NCBI GenBank assembly: GCA_947644475.1
Contig: CANRZQ010000175.1
Location: forward strand, 1-6,096
Length of the DNA stretch: 6,096 nt
Direction of reading: 5' to 3'
DNA from: an uncultured Muribaculaceae bacterium
GTDB lineage: Bacteria > Bacteroidota > Bacteroidia > Bacteroidales > Muribaculaceae
This document shows, piece after piece, positions 1 through 5,951 of the stretch. The notes under the pieces are model-generated. The model did no database searches. It saw nothing but the letters and a program-made list of their open reading frames with translations, and was not told the DNA's origin. The first letter of the stretch is position 1; every line of letters begins with the position of its first letter. The translations under genes were made by a program, and so were the position numbers.

Positions 1-3
1 TTT

Positions 4-750
4 ATGAAACAGACCGTTTACAATCTCATCATCCTCGATGAGTCAGGCTCTATGTCCGGAATCAAACGACAGACCGTCTCCGGATGCAACGAGACAATCA
101 ACACCATTAAATCTTCCCAGCAGGAAAACGCCGAAACACAGGAACATAAGATTTCCATCTACGCGTTCCAGTCCAACCAATCCAATCCTTCGCATTACAT
201 AATCAAGAACGCTCCGGCCAACGATGTGAGCCATATCACCGACGACGACTATCAACCTTGGGGCGGCACTCCCCTTTTCGACGCAATCGGCTCCACGCTC
301 AGCGACCTGCGCGCCAAAGTCGACAACGACACTTTTGCCGTGGGGTGTGTCACAATCATCACCGACGGCATGGAGAACGCATCCCGATTATACACGCCCG
401 AACGCGTAGTGCGCATGATCGACGAACTGAAAGAAATGGGTTGGAATTTCAGTTTCATTGGCGCGAACATCGATGCTCGCGCCACATCGGCCGCCTTGCA
501 CATCGACCATTCGCTGCAATTCGACCAAACAGAGGAAGGCACCGGAGCCATGTTCGAACAAGAACGCCACTCGCGTCGATGCTGGAACTCACGTATCAAC
601 ACCGGTTTCTGCGAAGCCATGGCCGAAGATTCCACCCTCGCCGACGAAAATGCCACTCCGGAACAAATCAAGGCAAGCAGAACCAATCTGTTCTCCCGCC
701 TGAAAAGCGCATCACTAAAATCTTATTTCACCTCGGATGATGAAATTTAA
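4..750 (+). CDS. vWA-domain protein with complete MIDAS motif
   Basis: A 248-residue protein that is essentially a single von Willebrand factor A domain. The MIDAS metal-binding elements are all visible: D12-E-S14-G-S16 at the end of the first hydrophobic strand (VYNLIILDESGSMS), T89 in GGTPLFDAIG, and D121 in IITDGMENAS. No signal peptide or membrane segment is seen, so it should act in the cytoplasm. It therefore differs from the membrane-anchored BatA/BatB vWA proteins, although a bat cluster lies nearby. The C-terminal 70 residues are polar and charged (FEQERHSRRCW, then an acidic stretch ending SDDEI) and may be a helical extension. The start is chosen because the first beta strand begins only four residues in; only three bases of upstream DNA are visible, so RBS and promoter cannot be judged. 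It is followed directly by a strong terminator, so it ends its transcription unit. vWA domains with an intact MIDAS generally mediate divalent-metal-dependent protein binding; the partner is unknown. The domain call is firm, the role is not. Confidence 0.88.
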   Translation: MKQTVYNLIILDESGSMSGIKRQTVSGCNETINTIKSSQQENAETQEHKISIYAFQSNQSNPSHYIIKNAPANDVSHITDDDYQPWGGTPLFDAIGSTLSDLRAKVDNDTFAVGCVTIITDGMENASRLYTPERVVRMIDELKEMGWNFSFIGANIDARATSAALHIDHSLQFDQTEEGTGAMFEQERHSRRCWNSRINTGFCEAMAEDSTLADENATPEQIKASRTNLFSRLKSASLKSYFTSDDEI

Positions 751-754
751 AATG

Positions 755-797
755 CTTTCATCCCGCCGTCGGTTTTGACAGCGGGATGAAAGTTTTT
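755..797 (+). terminator. Intrinsic terminator after the vWA gene
   Basis: A perfect 12-bp inverted repeat (CTTTCATCCCGC at 755-766 with its complement at 781-792) encloses a 14-nt loop. The loop can add three more pairs (GTC 768-770 with GAC 777-779). Five T residues follow (793-797). It begins four bases after the vWA stop codon. It separates the vWA gene from the small gene starting at 806. Confidence 0.9.
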
Positions 798-805
798 CAC
801 TGTGT

Positions 806-1126
806 ATGATAATCAAATCCAAACTGATTCCCAAAGGGATATGCGTTAACTTATTCGGGTCTATATGGGCCCGCGACCCATCGTGAATCGACAAATATGT
901 CGTCAACCACGAGCGCATCTATACGGCCCAGCAACGAGAATTGTTCTTCATCCCGTTCTACATCCTATATCTCATCGAATGGCTGTTTCGTTTGCTTCAA
1001 TATCGCAACCGTCAAGACGCATATCTGAACATCTCATTCGTGCGCGAGGCCTACACCCACGGCTACGACTTGACATACCGCCGCCGCTCATTCTTCGCCT
1101 GGACCGGGTACATAATAAATAAATAG
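806..1126 (+). pseudogene. Conserved small Bacteroidota protein (NHERIxTAQ type), interrupted by in-frame TGA
   Basis: One reading frame from ATG 806 to TAG 1124-1126 would encode 106 residues, but it is cut by TGA at 884-886 (codon 27). Before the stop it reads MIIKSKLIPKGICVNLFGSI plus WARDPS. After it, it reads IDKYVVNHERIYTAQQREL, an aromatic hydrophobic segment (FFIPFYILYLIEWLFRLLQY), then NISFVREAYTHGYDL and YRRRSFFAWTGY. Both halves match, from memory, one short conserved family of Bacteroidota proteins of about this length, so this is one gene with a nonsense change and not two genes. In the family I recall NHERIHTAQ, an HExxH-like motif; here the last histidine is tyrosine (TAT at 920-922), a possible second lesion. 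A TGG-to-TGA change at codon 27 would explain the stop. There is no frameshift. TGA is a genuine stop at the end of batC, so a recoded Trp codon is unlikely. Restart at TTG 941 would lose the HExxH-like region. The family's function is unknown to me. Confidence 0.72.
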
Positions 1127-1131
1127 CAAAC

Positions 1132-2385
1132 ATGAATATAGCAACCATCATTCAGCAACTGAAAGAGACCGAAAAATCTGACTTGAAACAGGCTCTTTCA
1201 ATTGCGATAAAACATTGGAAATATATACCATCGGCCTTACGAGCCTTGGCGGGATTGAGTTTTGCCGATATAAAGCCATGGGAAGATAGCGACAAAAGGG
1301 TTGAGAATCCCTTCAAATCTCAAAAAGAAAAGCGCGATATAATTGGCCGTGCCAATTGGCTGTGTGAAAATGTAATAGTGGATGATCCTGAAAAGCTCAT
1401 AAAAGCCATGCCGGAAGCCATTGGCCGGCATTTCCAAGGGGAATGGGCTATTTATGCATGTTCCATGACGGCCGTTGCATTGTGCAATATCATCAGACTA
1501 TACCCCGACATGAAGGCAACATATATTGATAAGATTCCGCAGCTCATCAATCTCGTCAACACTCCAACCATCCGATTTTATGATACTGCATGTTGGGGTG
1601 AAGACGCCATGAATACACTTGATGGCAATCAAAGCCATATGACCTATCTCAGCATCCTTGCTTGGATGATAGGAAATTACAAACTTGCCGAAGGTGACAG
1701 CCGTTTTGACAGTCTTCATAAAAAGATTTGTGACACACTGAATCGCCGCATGATGCTGTCGCCTGATTGCAACCTGCCTTCATTTCCCAATGGCGTTGTG
1801 TTTTTCCCTGACATGATGTTTGCGGTCATAGCCCTCAAAGACTTTGGAAGACTACATCATAATGAATATCAATCCACAATAGACAAGTGGCTTTATTATT
1901 GCAAGGAAGAATATATCGATAAGGAAACCGGACTGCTTTTTGCCTGTTGCTTTAACAGACAGCCAAAAGGGCGTACCAGCGGAGCATATTCAGGTCTAAA
2001 CACAAGCGGCTTGGCTCTGATTGATGCTGACTTTGCCAAACAGCAGTATGAACGCATGAAAATAACATTGACCGTAAGATTTGGCAAAAAAGCCGCTCTT
2101 AAAGAATTTCTCAAAGATGCGCCTAAACTGACTTTCGACATCGACGCCGGCCCCGTGCTTTATGGTTTGAGTCCTTCGGGGACAGCATTTGCTCTGGGTG
2201 CGGCAACCTATTTAGGCGATTGGGACTTACGGGAAAAATTGCTCAATACAGCGTCTTTGGCAGGTCATACTGTAAAGAATAAAGACAAAAGGCATTACCG
2301 GCTTGCCGAAATACTATTGACAGGAGAGGCCATAACTCTTGCAATGAGGACAATGGCGAACTTTGATTCGAATGCAATCGATTAA
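1132..2385 (+). CDS. 417-residue conserved-looking protein of unknown function
   Basis: A complete ORF with ATG at 1132, five bases after the stop of the upstream broken gene, so the two may have been co-transcribed. I do not recognise the family with certainty. There is no signal peptide and no convincing membrane helix; it looks like a soluble, mostly helical protein. Several blocks look like conserved active-site or core motifs: YDTACWGEDAMNTLDGN (150-166) followed by SHMTYLS, SFPNGVVFFPDMM (217-229), GRTSGAYSGLNTSGLALIDAD (from 280), and DIDAGPVLYGLSPSGTAFAL (from 336). Regularly spaced helices with Gly/Asp-rich connecting loops suggest an alpha/alpha-toroid (barrel) enzyme fold of the kind found in glycoside hydrolases and linalool dehydratase-isomerase; this is a structural guess, not a homology claim. 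It is more AT-rich than the vWA gene: one sampled 60-base line (1861-1920) is 30% GC, against 57% for 301-360. It uses ATA isoleucine codons freely. No terminator immediately follows; the hairpin array starts about 110 bases downstream. Confidence 0.8.
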   Translation: MNIATIIQQLKETEKSDLKQALSIAIKHWKYIPSALRALAGLSFADIKPWEDSDKRVENPFKSQKEKRDIIGRANWLCENVIVDDPEKLIKAMPEAIGRHFQGEWAIYACSMTAVALCNIIRLYPDMKATYIDKIPQLINLVNTPTIRFYDTACWGEDAMNTLDGNQSHMTYLSILAWMIGNYKLAEGDSRFDSLHKKICDTLNRRMMLSPDCNLPSFPNGVVFFPDMMFAVIALKDFGRLHHNEYQSTIDKWLYYCKEEYIDKETGLLFACCFNRQPKGRTSGAYSGLNTSGLALIDADFAKQQYERMKITLTVRFGKKAALKEFLKDAPKLTFDIDAGPVLYGLSPSGTAFALGAATYLGDWDLREKLLNTASLAGHTVKNKDKRHYRLAEILLTGEAITLAMRTMANFDSNAID

Positions 2386-2400
2386 CTCCGAAAACACATT

Positions 2401-2428
2401 TATTATATGGCTGATATTATATGGCTGA
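2401..2428. repeat. Perfect 14-bp tandem duplication
   Basis: The 14-mer TATTATATGGCTGA occurs twice back to back (2401-2414 and 2415-2428) with no mismatch, 15 bases after the stop of the 417-residue gene. It is most simply a slippage duplication in non-coding DNA. No coding role is seen. Confidence 0.9.
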
Positions 2429-2517
2429 CTCTTAATGAAAGTGTATCAAATAAGGCTTTTATGGCACAAGCTATACAGCCATGTCTTTACGGCAGAAGCG
2501 GCAGAGCCGCTTAATAT

Positions 2518-2625
2518 GGTAGGCATGGGCGCAAGCCCATGTTATTATGAGAGTTATTATTCGACTGCGGCCGCAGTCGAACCTACGTAATACGTTAGAA
2601 ACACGGGCTTTGGCCCGTGCCTACC
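2518..2625. repeat. 26-nt inverted repeat arms around the central palindrome
   Basis: The arm at 2518-2543 and the reverse complement of 2600-2625 agree at 22 of 26 positions. Both run GGTAGGCA, hairpin, then TGTT. Two differences (T/C and A/G) sit opposite each other in the 7-bp stem and preserve pairing: an A-T pair in H2 is a G-C pair in H4. The other two differences are in the loop (GCAA against CAAA). The arms are separated by 56 bases containing the central palindrome. Confidence 0.85.
2560..2581. repeat. Perfect 22-bp palindrome at the centre of the array
   Basis: The half-site TTCGACTGCGG is followed immediately by its exact reverse complement, with no loop. It contains the 8-bp palindrome GCGGCCGC. 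On the minus strand it is directly preceded by GTAGG (2586-2582), as are the neighbouring hairpins on their own strands. It could form a cruciform or hairpin, or be a dyad binding site. Confidence 0.9.
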
Positions 2626-2646
2626 GTATTCGACCGCCTTGCGGTC

Positions 2647-2790
2647 CAACTTTTCAATTAATAATGCACTGTAAATTCGGCTTGTACCGCGAAATCCTGA
2701 CTAAACCCACGGAAATCTATTGTCGCAAAATGCAGGTAAAGAGCGGAGCCTGCCTTATGTTGGCATAGCCGACCGCTCGGCCAATAAATT
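2647..2790. other. Gene-free stretch with two weak hairpins
   Basis: This is the remainder of the 466-base gap between the 417-residue gene and the HTH gene. No convincing ORF is seen; the longest plus-strand ATG frame is 34 codons (2664-2768) with no recognisable content. Two small dyads occur: GCAGG/CCTGC at 2732-2753 with a 12-nt loop, and GCCGA/TCGGC at 2768-2781 with a 4-nt loop. On the plus strand the stretch runs into a good terminator at 2793, so a short untranslated RNA is conceivable, but I see no promoter or known RNA family. Confidence 0.4.
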
Positions 2791-2830
2791 GAAAAAAGGC
2801 GCGTTCAAGATGAACGTGCCTTTTTCTTTT
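2790..2830 (-). terminator. Bidirectional intrinsic terminator downstream of the HTH gene
   Basis: A 15-position stem (2793-2807 with 2811-2825) encloses the 3-nt loop AGA. Its core is GGC-G-CGTTCA against TGAACG-T-GCC, flanked by A5 and T5. Position 2801/2817 is a G-U wobble if transcribed on the plus strand and an A-C mismatch on the minus strand. In the minus direction it starts 27 bases after the HTH stop codon and ends in a T-run, so it fits that gene. In the plus direction it also has a T-rich tail (TTTTTCTTTTT), so it can stop anything entering from the left. Confidence 0.88.
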
Positions 2831-2851
2831 TATCAGCAATCCTTTTGCGGA

Positions 2852-3112
2852 TTATGCTTCTTCCTGTGTTTCCTGAAGGATTTCAACGGCCATGTCGTAG
2901 ATTGTGGAATCGTCGAGCACTACGATGCCGCCGTCGGGACCCGGTTCGATGTGGACACCCACATTTCGGCCGAAGTCGTAGTTTGAACCACCGAAGTAGT
3001 TACGGACGGTTTGCACAGTGATGTTGAGTTTGTCGGCGATTTTGTGCATAGAGCCATCGGGAAGGCTGTCTTTGAGACGACGGAGGTCGTTGAACGTGAT
3101 TGTCTTTGTCAT
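2852..3112 (-). CDS. Small helix-turn-helix DNA-binding protein
   Basis: An 86-residue acidic-tailed protein. Residues about 19-40 (DGSMHKIADKLNITVQTVRNYFGG) form a clear helix-turn-helix: a first helix with the Ala of KIADKL, a turn at LNIT, and a recognition helix VQTVRNYF. The remaining half (NYDFGRNVGVHIEPGPDGGIVVLDDSTIYDMAVEILQ) looks like a short beta-hairpin plus a C-terminal helix and may be a dimerisation segment. Small proteins of this layout, opening with TKTITFNDLRRLKDSLPDGS, are to my memory widespread in Bacteroidales and usually annotated only as DNA-binding. It is a single-gene unit: a terminator lies just downstream, and 197 bases separate its start from the end of batE upstream. 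No Shine-Dalgarno is visible before the ATG, as is usual in this phylum. Its targets are unknown; autoregulation through the leader dyad is only a possibility. Confidence 0.85.
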   Translation of the reverse strand: MTKTITFNDLRRLKDSLPDGSMHKIADKLNITVQTVRNYFGGSNYDFGRNVGVHIEPGPDGGIVVLDDSTIYDMAVEILQETQEEA

Positions 3113-3157
3113 AATCGTATGGGTATTATGTTAAGAATTTGATTATTATTTTTAATT

Positions 3158-3176
3158 GCCGCCATATTTCAGCGGC
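3158..3176 (-). promoter_or_regulatory. Inverted repeat in the HTH gene leader
   Basis: GCCGC (3158-3162) and GCGGC (3172-3176) form a 5-bp dyad with a 9-nt spacer, 46 bases upstream of the HTH start codon in a strongly AT-rich leader. It could be a 5' UTR hairpin or an operator half-site pair. No T-run follows, so it is not a terminator. Functional assignment is speculative. Confidence 0.3.
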
Positions 3177-3228
3177 CTTGATATCATGGTTGATTTGTTT
3201 TGGTTATAAAATTATTATATGTTTTCGG

Positions 3229-3261
3229 TATTTGCAAATAAAAAAATATGTTTTAAAACAT
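3229..3261 (-). terminator. Two AT-rich palindromes, possible weak batE terminator
   Basis: ATGTTTTAAAACAT (3248-3261) is a perfect 14-bp palindrome. Read on the minus strand it is followed by AT and seven T residues. A second perfect palindrome, TATTTGCAAATA (3229-3240), comes next. The first lies about 50 bases after the batE stop, where a terminator is expected, but its stem has no G-C pair except the outer base region, so it would be weak. The palindromes could equally be protein-binding dyads in front of the HTH gene. Confidence 0.35.
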
Positions 3262-3309
3262 GAAACGTTTAATTCAAATTCTAACACATTAATAATCAGA
3301 ATATTATTT

Positions 3310-4086
3310 TTAGATACGCTCTATATCGCCTGATTTCACCCAAGCCCTGGTCGAGTTGTTAATCTTCACGTCGTACCACATGGGTGTTGCATCGCCCGGT
3401 ATAGTCATTGAATCCATTATTTCAACGCGTGTTCCTTCATGCACCGGTATTATTTTTGCACTCTTCGATGTGGAGGCTCCGGGCGTAGTCGACATATTGG
3501 CTGTGGGCACCACCACCACTGCACGGGAATGGTCGAAATATGCCGCGGATGTGCCGCTTGCTATCACCAATACATATGCAAAAACAAATAAAAGGACAAA
3601 TCCACCGAAAAATCCTGCCTTCCGCATTACTATATTGCCGCTGAATATATATACGGCAACACAGCCAAGAATCACGATAAACAGCACGAATGCTGTCCAG
3701 GCCCATGCATCGGCGCTCATCCACGACGAAATCGAGCGATGGAGATTACCAAGGAACGAACTGTCGTCCTCGGGGCGGTCGAGTATGCGTGTGTTCACAA
3801 ATTCAAGATTTGTGCGCGCATCGTGCATTGAAGGATCGAGGGCGAGTGCCCGTTCATAATATATGACGGCCCGCCCCGGGCGTCCGATGCGATAATATGC
3901 ATTGGCCAGATTGTAGCATACCTCGGGAGATACTCCATCGGCCTCAATGGCCTGATGATAAAGGCGGACGGCCGTGGAATAGTCCTCTTTGTTATAAGCC
4001 GAATCAGCCTGCACGGCCAATGGTGCGGCAAATATCATGCTTGCGGCACCGACAACAAATAATATCGTGAAAAATAAATGTTTCAT
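3310..4086 (-). CDS. batE: BatE: TPR and SH3-like membrane protein of the Bat cluster
   Basis: A 258-residue protein with the BatE layout. It has a signal peptide (MKHLFFTILFVVGAASMIFA, cleaved before about residue 22-27) and tetratricopeptide repeats at about 28-97 (AYNKEDYSTAVRLYHQAIEA, then CYNLANAYYRIGRPGRAVIYYERALALDP). Two membrane helices follow at about 127-148 and 158-177. The C-terminal segment of about 186-256 has SH3-like beta-strand character, with a glycine/tryptophan pattern (VHEGTRVEIMD, MWYDVKI, RAWVKSGDIERI). The TPR part should face the periplasm. In Bacteroides fragilis the bat genes were linked to aerotolerance; the biochemical role remains unclear, and assembly with the other Bat proteins in the envelope is inferred from their conserved clustering. 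The start is 23 bases after the batD stop, consistent with one operon, and batE is its last gene here. No truncation or missing domain is apparent. Confidence 0.92.
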   Translation of the reverse strand: MKHLFFTILFVVGAASMIFAAPLAVQADSAYNKEDYSTAVRLYHQAIEADGVSPEVCYNLANAYYRIGRPGRAVIYYERALALDPSMHDARTNLEFVNTRILDRPEDDSSFLGNLHRSISSWMSADAWAWTAFVLFIVILGCVAVYIFSGNIVMRKAGFFGGFVLLFVFAYVLVIASGTSAAYFDHSRAVVVVPTANMSTTPGASTSKSAKIIPVHEGTRVEIMDSMTIPGDATPMWYDVKINNSTRAWVKSGDIERI

Positions 4087-4109
4087 CTTTTACTGGAACT
4101 CTGTTGTAA

Positions 4110-5918
4110 TTATTTTTTCGAGTCTTCCACGCTCTTAATCGCAGTCACAGCCTTGTCGTAGAGGCCGGATAATGCCTCGTCGGAAGAACTGCCCGGTGTA
4201 AAACGAGCCATCTCACAATCGTCGAGTATTGTGATAATTTCCGATATTGCTTCCGGATTCACGCCATAGGCTCCAAGACGCTCTGCTATATTGTCGCGCA
4301 AGAGTTGTGATGCCGGGATGCCAAGTTTGTCGGAAATATACCCCCACAGCGCACGGCTCAACTCGGCATAGAACTGCTCGGATTGGTGTGCCGACATGAG
4401 GCGGCGCGCCGCCCTGAGGCGTTTTGCCGCAACACGGTTGGCCCGGGCAAGTTTACGGCCTCGCACATCTGCACGAAGTTTCAGATTCCGGCGGTAAATA
4501 AGTATCACGGCCAGAAGGGCGAGAGCAGCACCTAAATATAGCAGCCAATATATTGCCGAGTGGAAAATACGCGACGGCACTTTACGCTGAGCGGCGGACG
4601 CCGACGATTTGATATGCAATATGTCGGTCATCTCTTTTTTAATGGATGTCTGCTCTGTTATTGCAGAGGTTGACGCACCCTGTGCCACTTTCATTTCATA
4701 TCCGCCGACAGGAATAGTAACATACTCCTTTGTCGCGGGATTGAAATATGTGAAATCCCATGCCGGGATATCGAACTTACCCGGCTCCTGAGGCACAAGG
4801 GTATACACAACGGAATACGAGCCTGTGATATTATTGCCGTTGAATCTGGCGTCAATATCTGTCTTCGGAGTGTATTGGTCAATTCCCGACGGAAAATCAA
4901 CAGTAGGAGTTTTAAGGTATTTTATGTTGCCCGTGCCCTTTACATTGAAAGTATATGTCGAGGCCTCGTTAGTGCGCAATTCTACGGGAGACATTGTTGC
5001 TGAGGCAGAGAACTGTCCGACGGCCCCATTGAACGATGCGGGACGGGGCTCGGGCAACGGAACGACATGCACAGTGGCGTTGTTTGACTGGGTAATCACT
5101 TGCTGCTCAACCGGGCGGCGTGTCTGGAAGAATCCATTGCTTACAAGTTCATACTGCACAATCGTAACCTCAAACTTTCCTGAGGTGATTGTGAGATTTC
5201 CTGTTTTCTGCGGATACAGAATACATCTTTTAAGCACCGCCGTGGTATAATTCTGGCCGTTGTAATGCTCTTGCTCTATCTGATTCGGGACATCAAGTTC
5301 TTCCGACAGGAAGCCTTCAAATGTGGGCTGGGCTGTGGCGCGGAAACTGGAAATGTTGTATTTTGTATACACCTTCATCGTTGCTATCACAGCCTCTTGC
5401 TCATAAACCGATGCCTTGCTCAGGTTGATGCGCACAAACATGTCGTCGGATGAAATCTTACGAGGTGTGTGCGTGGAAATATCGTCGACCGACGGAGCGC
5501 CGTAGCCGCCTCCCTGGTTCTGAGATGCGTTCTTGTCGGGAGGCAGGATTGTAAAATGTGCCGGAGCCGACGATACCTTTTTCCCATCGGCATTTACCGA
5601 TACTTCCGGAATAGTCACCTCTCCTGCTTTTTCAGCGAGATATGTAAATGTAAAATCAATTGATGTCGACGAGGATACTTGCCCGTTGATAATCTGTGTG
5701 GAACTCATCGTTGAGGTCGATGGGCCATAGACAAATTTGCAATTATTCAAAGTCGGGGCAGAGGGCGCATTGGAGGAGGCATTGGAAAGGCGGAATGTAA
5801 CCGAGAACTTTCGTCCCTCCACAACCTGCCTCGGCGCCTGCACTCTCAGCGACACCTGTGCTGCCAGCATAAGCGGCAACACCGAAATCAAAAATAATAT
5901 GTTGAAACGGATTTTCAT
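4110..5918 (-). CDS. batD: BatD: exported, membrane-anchored Bat protein
   Basis: A 602-residue protein from the preferred ATG at 5918, which opens with a typical signal peptide (MKIRFNILFLISVLPLMLAA, cleaved before QVSLRV). An ATG six codons earlier (5936) would add MIRHRI, weakening the signal peptide, and is less likely. The long periplasmic part consists of beta-rich Ig-like segments: the first includes the BatD-typical VYGPSTSTMSSTQIINGQVS (64-83), followed by a Gly/Asn/Ser-rich linker (about 128-157), then further beta domains. One membrane helix lies at about 456-475 (IYWLLYLGAALALLAVILIY). A basic, Arg-rich helix (RKLARANRVAAKRLRAARR) and a helical cytoplasmic domain ending ...IKSVEDSKK complete it. 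This matches the oxygen-tolerance BatD family in order and length. It follows batC by 33 bases and precedes batE by 23, so the three genes form one operon. Its molecular activity is not established; a scaffold role in an envelope complex with BatA/B/C/E is inference. Confidence 0.93.
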   Translation of the reverse strand: MKIRFNILFLISVLPLMLAAQVSLRVQAPRQVVEGRKFSVTFRLSNASSNAPSAPTLNNCKFVYGPSTSTMSSTQIINGQVSSSTSIDFTFTYLAEKAGEVTIPEVSVNADGKKVSSAPAHFTILPPDKNASQNQGGGYGAPSVDDISTHTPRKISSDDMFVRINLSKASVYEQEAVIATMKVYTKYNISSFRATAQPTFEGFLSEELDVPNQIEQEHYNGQNYTTAVLKRCILYPQKTGNLTITSGKFEVTIVQYELVSNGFFQTRRPVEQQVITQSNNATVHVVPLPEPRPASFNGAVGQFSASATMSPVELRTNEASTYTFNVKGTGNIKYLKTPTVDFPSGIDQYTPKTDIDARFNGNNITGSYSVVYTLVPQEPGKFDIPAWDFTYFNPATKEYVTIPVGGYEMKVAQGASTSAITEQTSIKKEMTDILHIKSSASAAQRKVPSRIFHSAIYWLLYLGAALALLAVILIYRRNLKLRADVRGRKLARANRVAAKRLRAARRLMSAHQSEQFYAELSRALWGYISDKLGIPASQLLRDNIAERLGAYGVNPEAISEIITILDDCEMARFTPGSSSDEALSGLYDKAVTAIKSVEDSKK

Positions 5919-5951
5919 AATTCTATGTCTGATCATGAATGCCCGGCTGCA

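Larger units (their letters stand above)
2496..2646. repeat. Symmetrical array of five GC-rich hairpins (REP/BIME-like element)
   Basis: Five short perfect stems follow one another in otherwise AT-rich non-coding DNA. H1 is 2496-2512 (7 bp, AGA loop). H2 is 2524-2541 (CATGGGC stem, GCAA loop). H3 is 2560-2581 (perfect palindrome). H4 is 2602-2619 (CACGGGC stem, TTTG loop). H5 is 2632-2646 (6 bp, CTT loop). The layout is mirror-like around H3: H2 and H4 are inverted copies of each other with shared flanks, and H1 and H5 are GC-rich outer hairpins at similar distances. GTAGG abuts H2 on the plus strand, and H3 and H4 on the minus strand. This resembles bacterial REP sequences (a GTAG-type tetranucleotide 5' of a hairpin) paired head to head as a BIME. 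No transposase is in the window. It may also stop transcription from the upstream 417-residue gene, although U-runs are absent. Confidence 0.8.

Noticed and set aside
775..810. TTGACA and TATGAT resembling a sigma-70 promoter
   Set aside because: The spacing is 24 bases, the first box lies inside the terminator loop, the second overlaps the start codon at 806, and Bacteroidota do not use this consensus for their main sigma factor.
884..886. UGA recoded as Trp or selenocysteine in the small gene
   Set aside because: TGA works as a normal stop at the end of batC, the other genes encode Trp with TGG, and no stem-loop typical of a SECIS element is seen just after the codon.
865..1122. A plus-strand frame overlapping the small broken gene in another frame
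   Set aside because: Its translation is Arg/Pro/His-rich and featureless, while the frame from 806 carries family-like sequence on both sides of the stop. It is a shadow frame.
2518..2625. An invertible DNA switch (inverted repeats flanking a promoter)
   Set aside because: The arms differ at 4 of 26 positions with structure-preserving changes, the spacer is only 56 bases and is itself a palindrome, and no recombinase gene or promoter is visible.
2496..2646. A CRISPR array
   Set aside because: The units are self-complementary hairpins in inverted orientation and not identical direct repeats with uniform unique spacers, and there are no cas genes.
2664..2768. A 34-codon plus-strand ATG frame in the gap before the terminator
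   Set aside because: It has no recognisable motif and no support from spacing or conservation visible here. A frame of this length is expected by chance.
4825..5250. A plus-strand frame of 141 codons inside batD
   Set aside because: It lies wholly antisense to a well-supported gene and has no recognisable domain.
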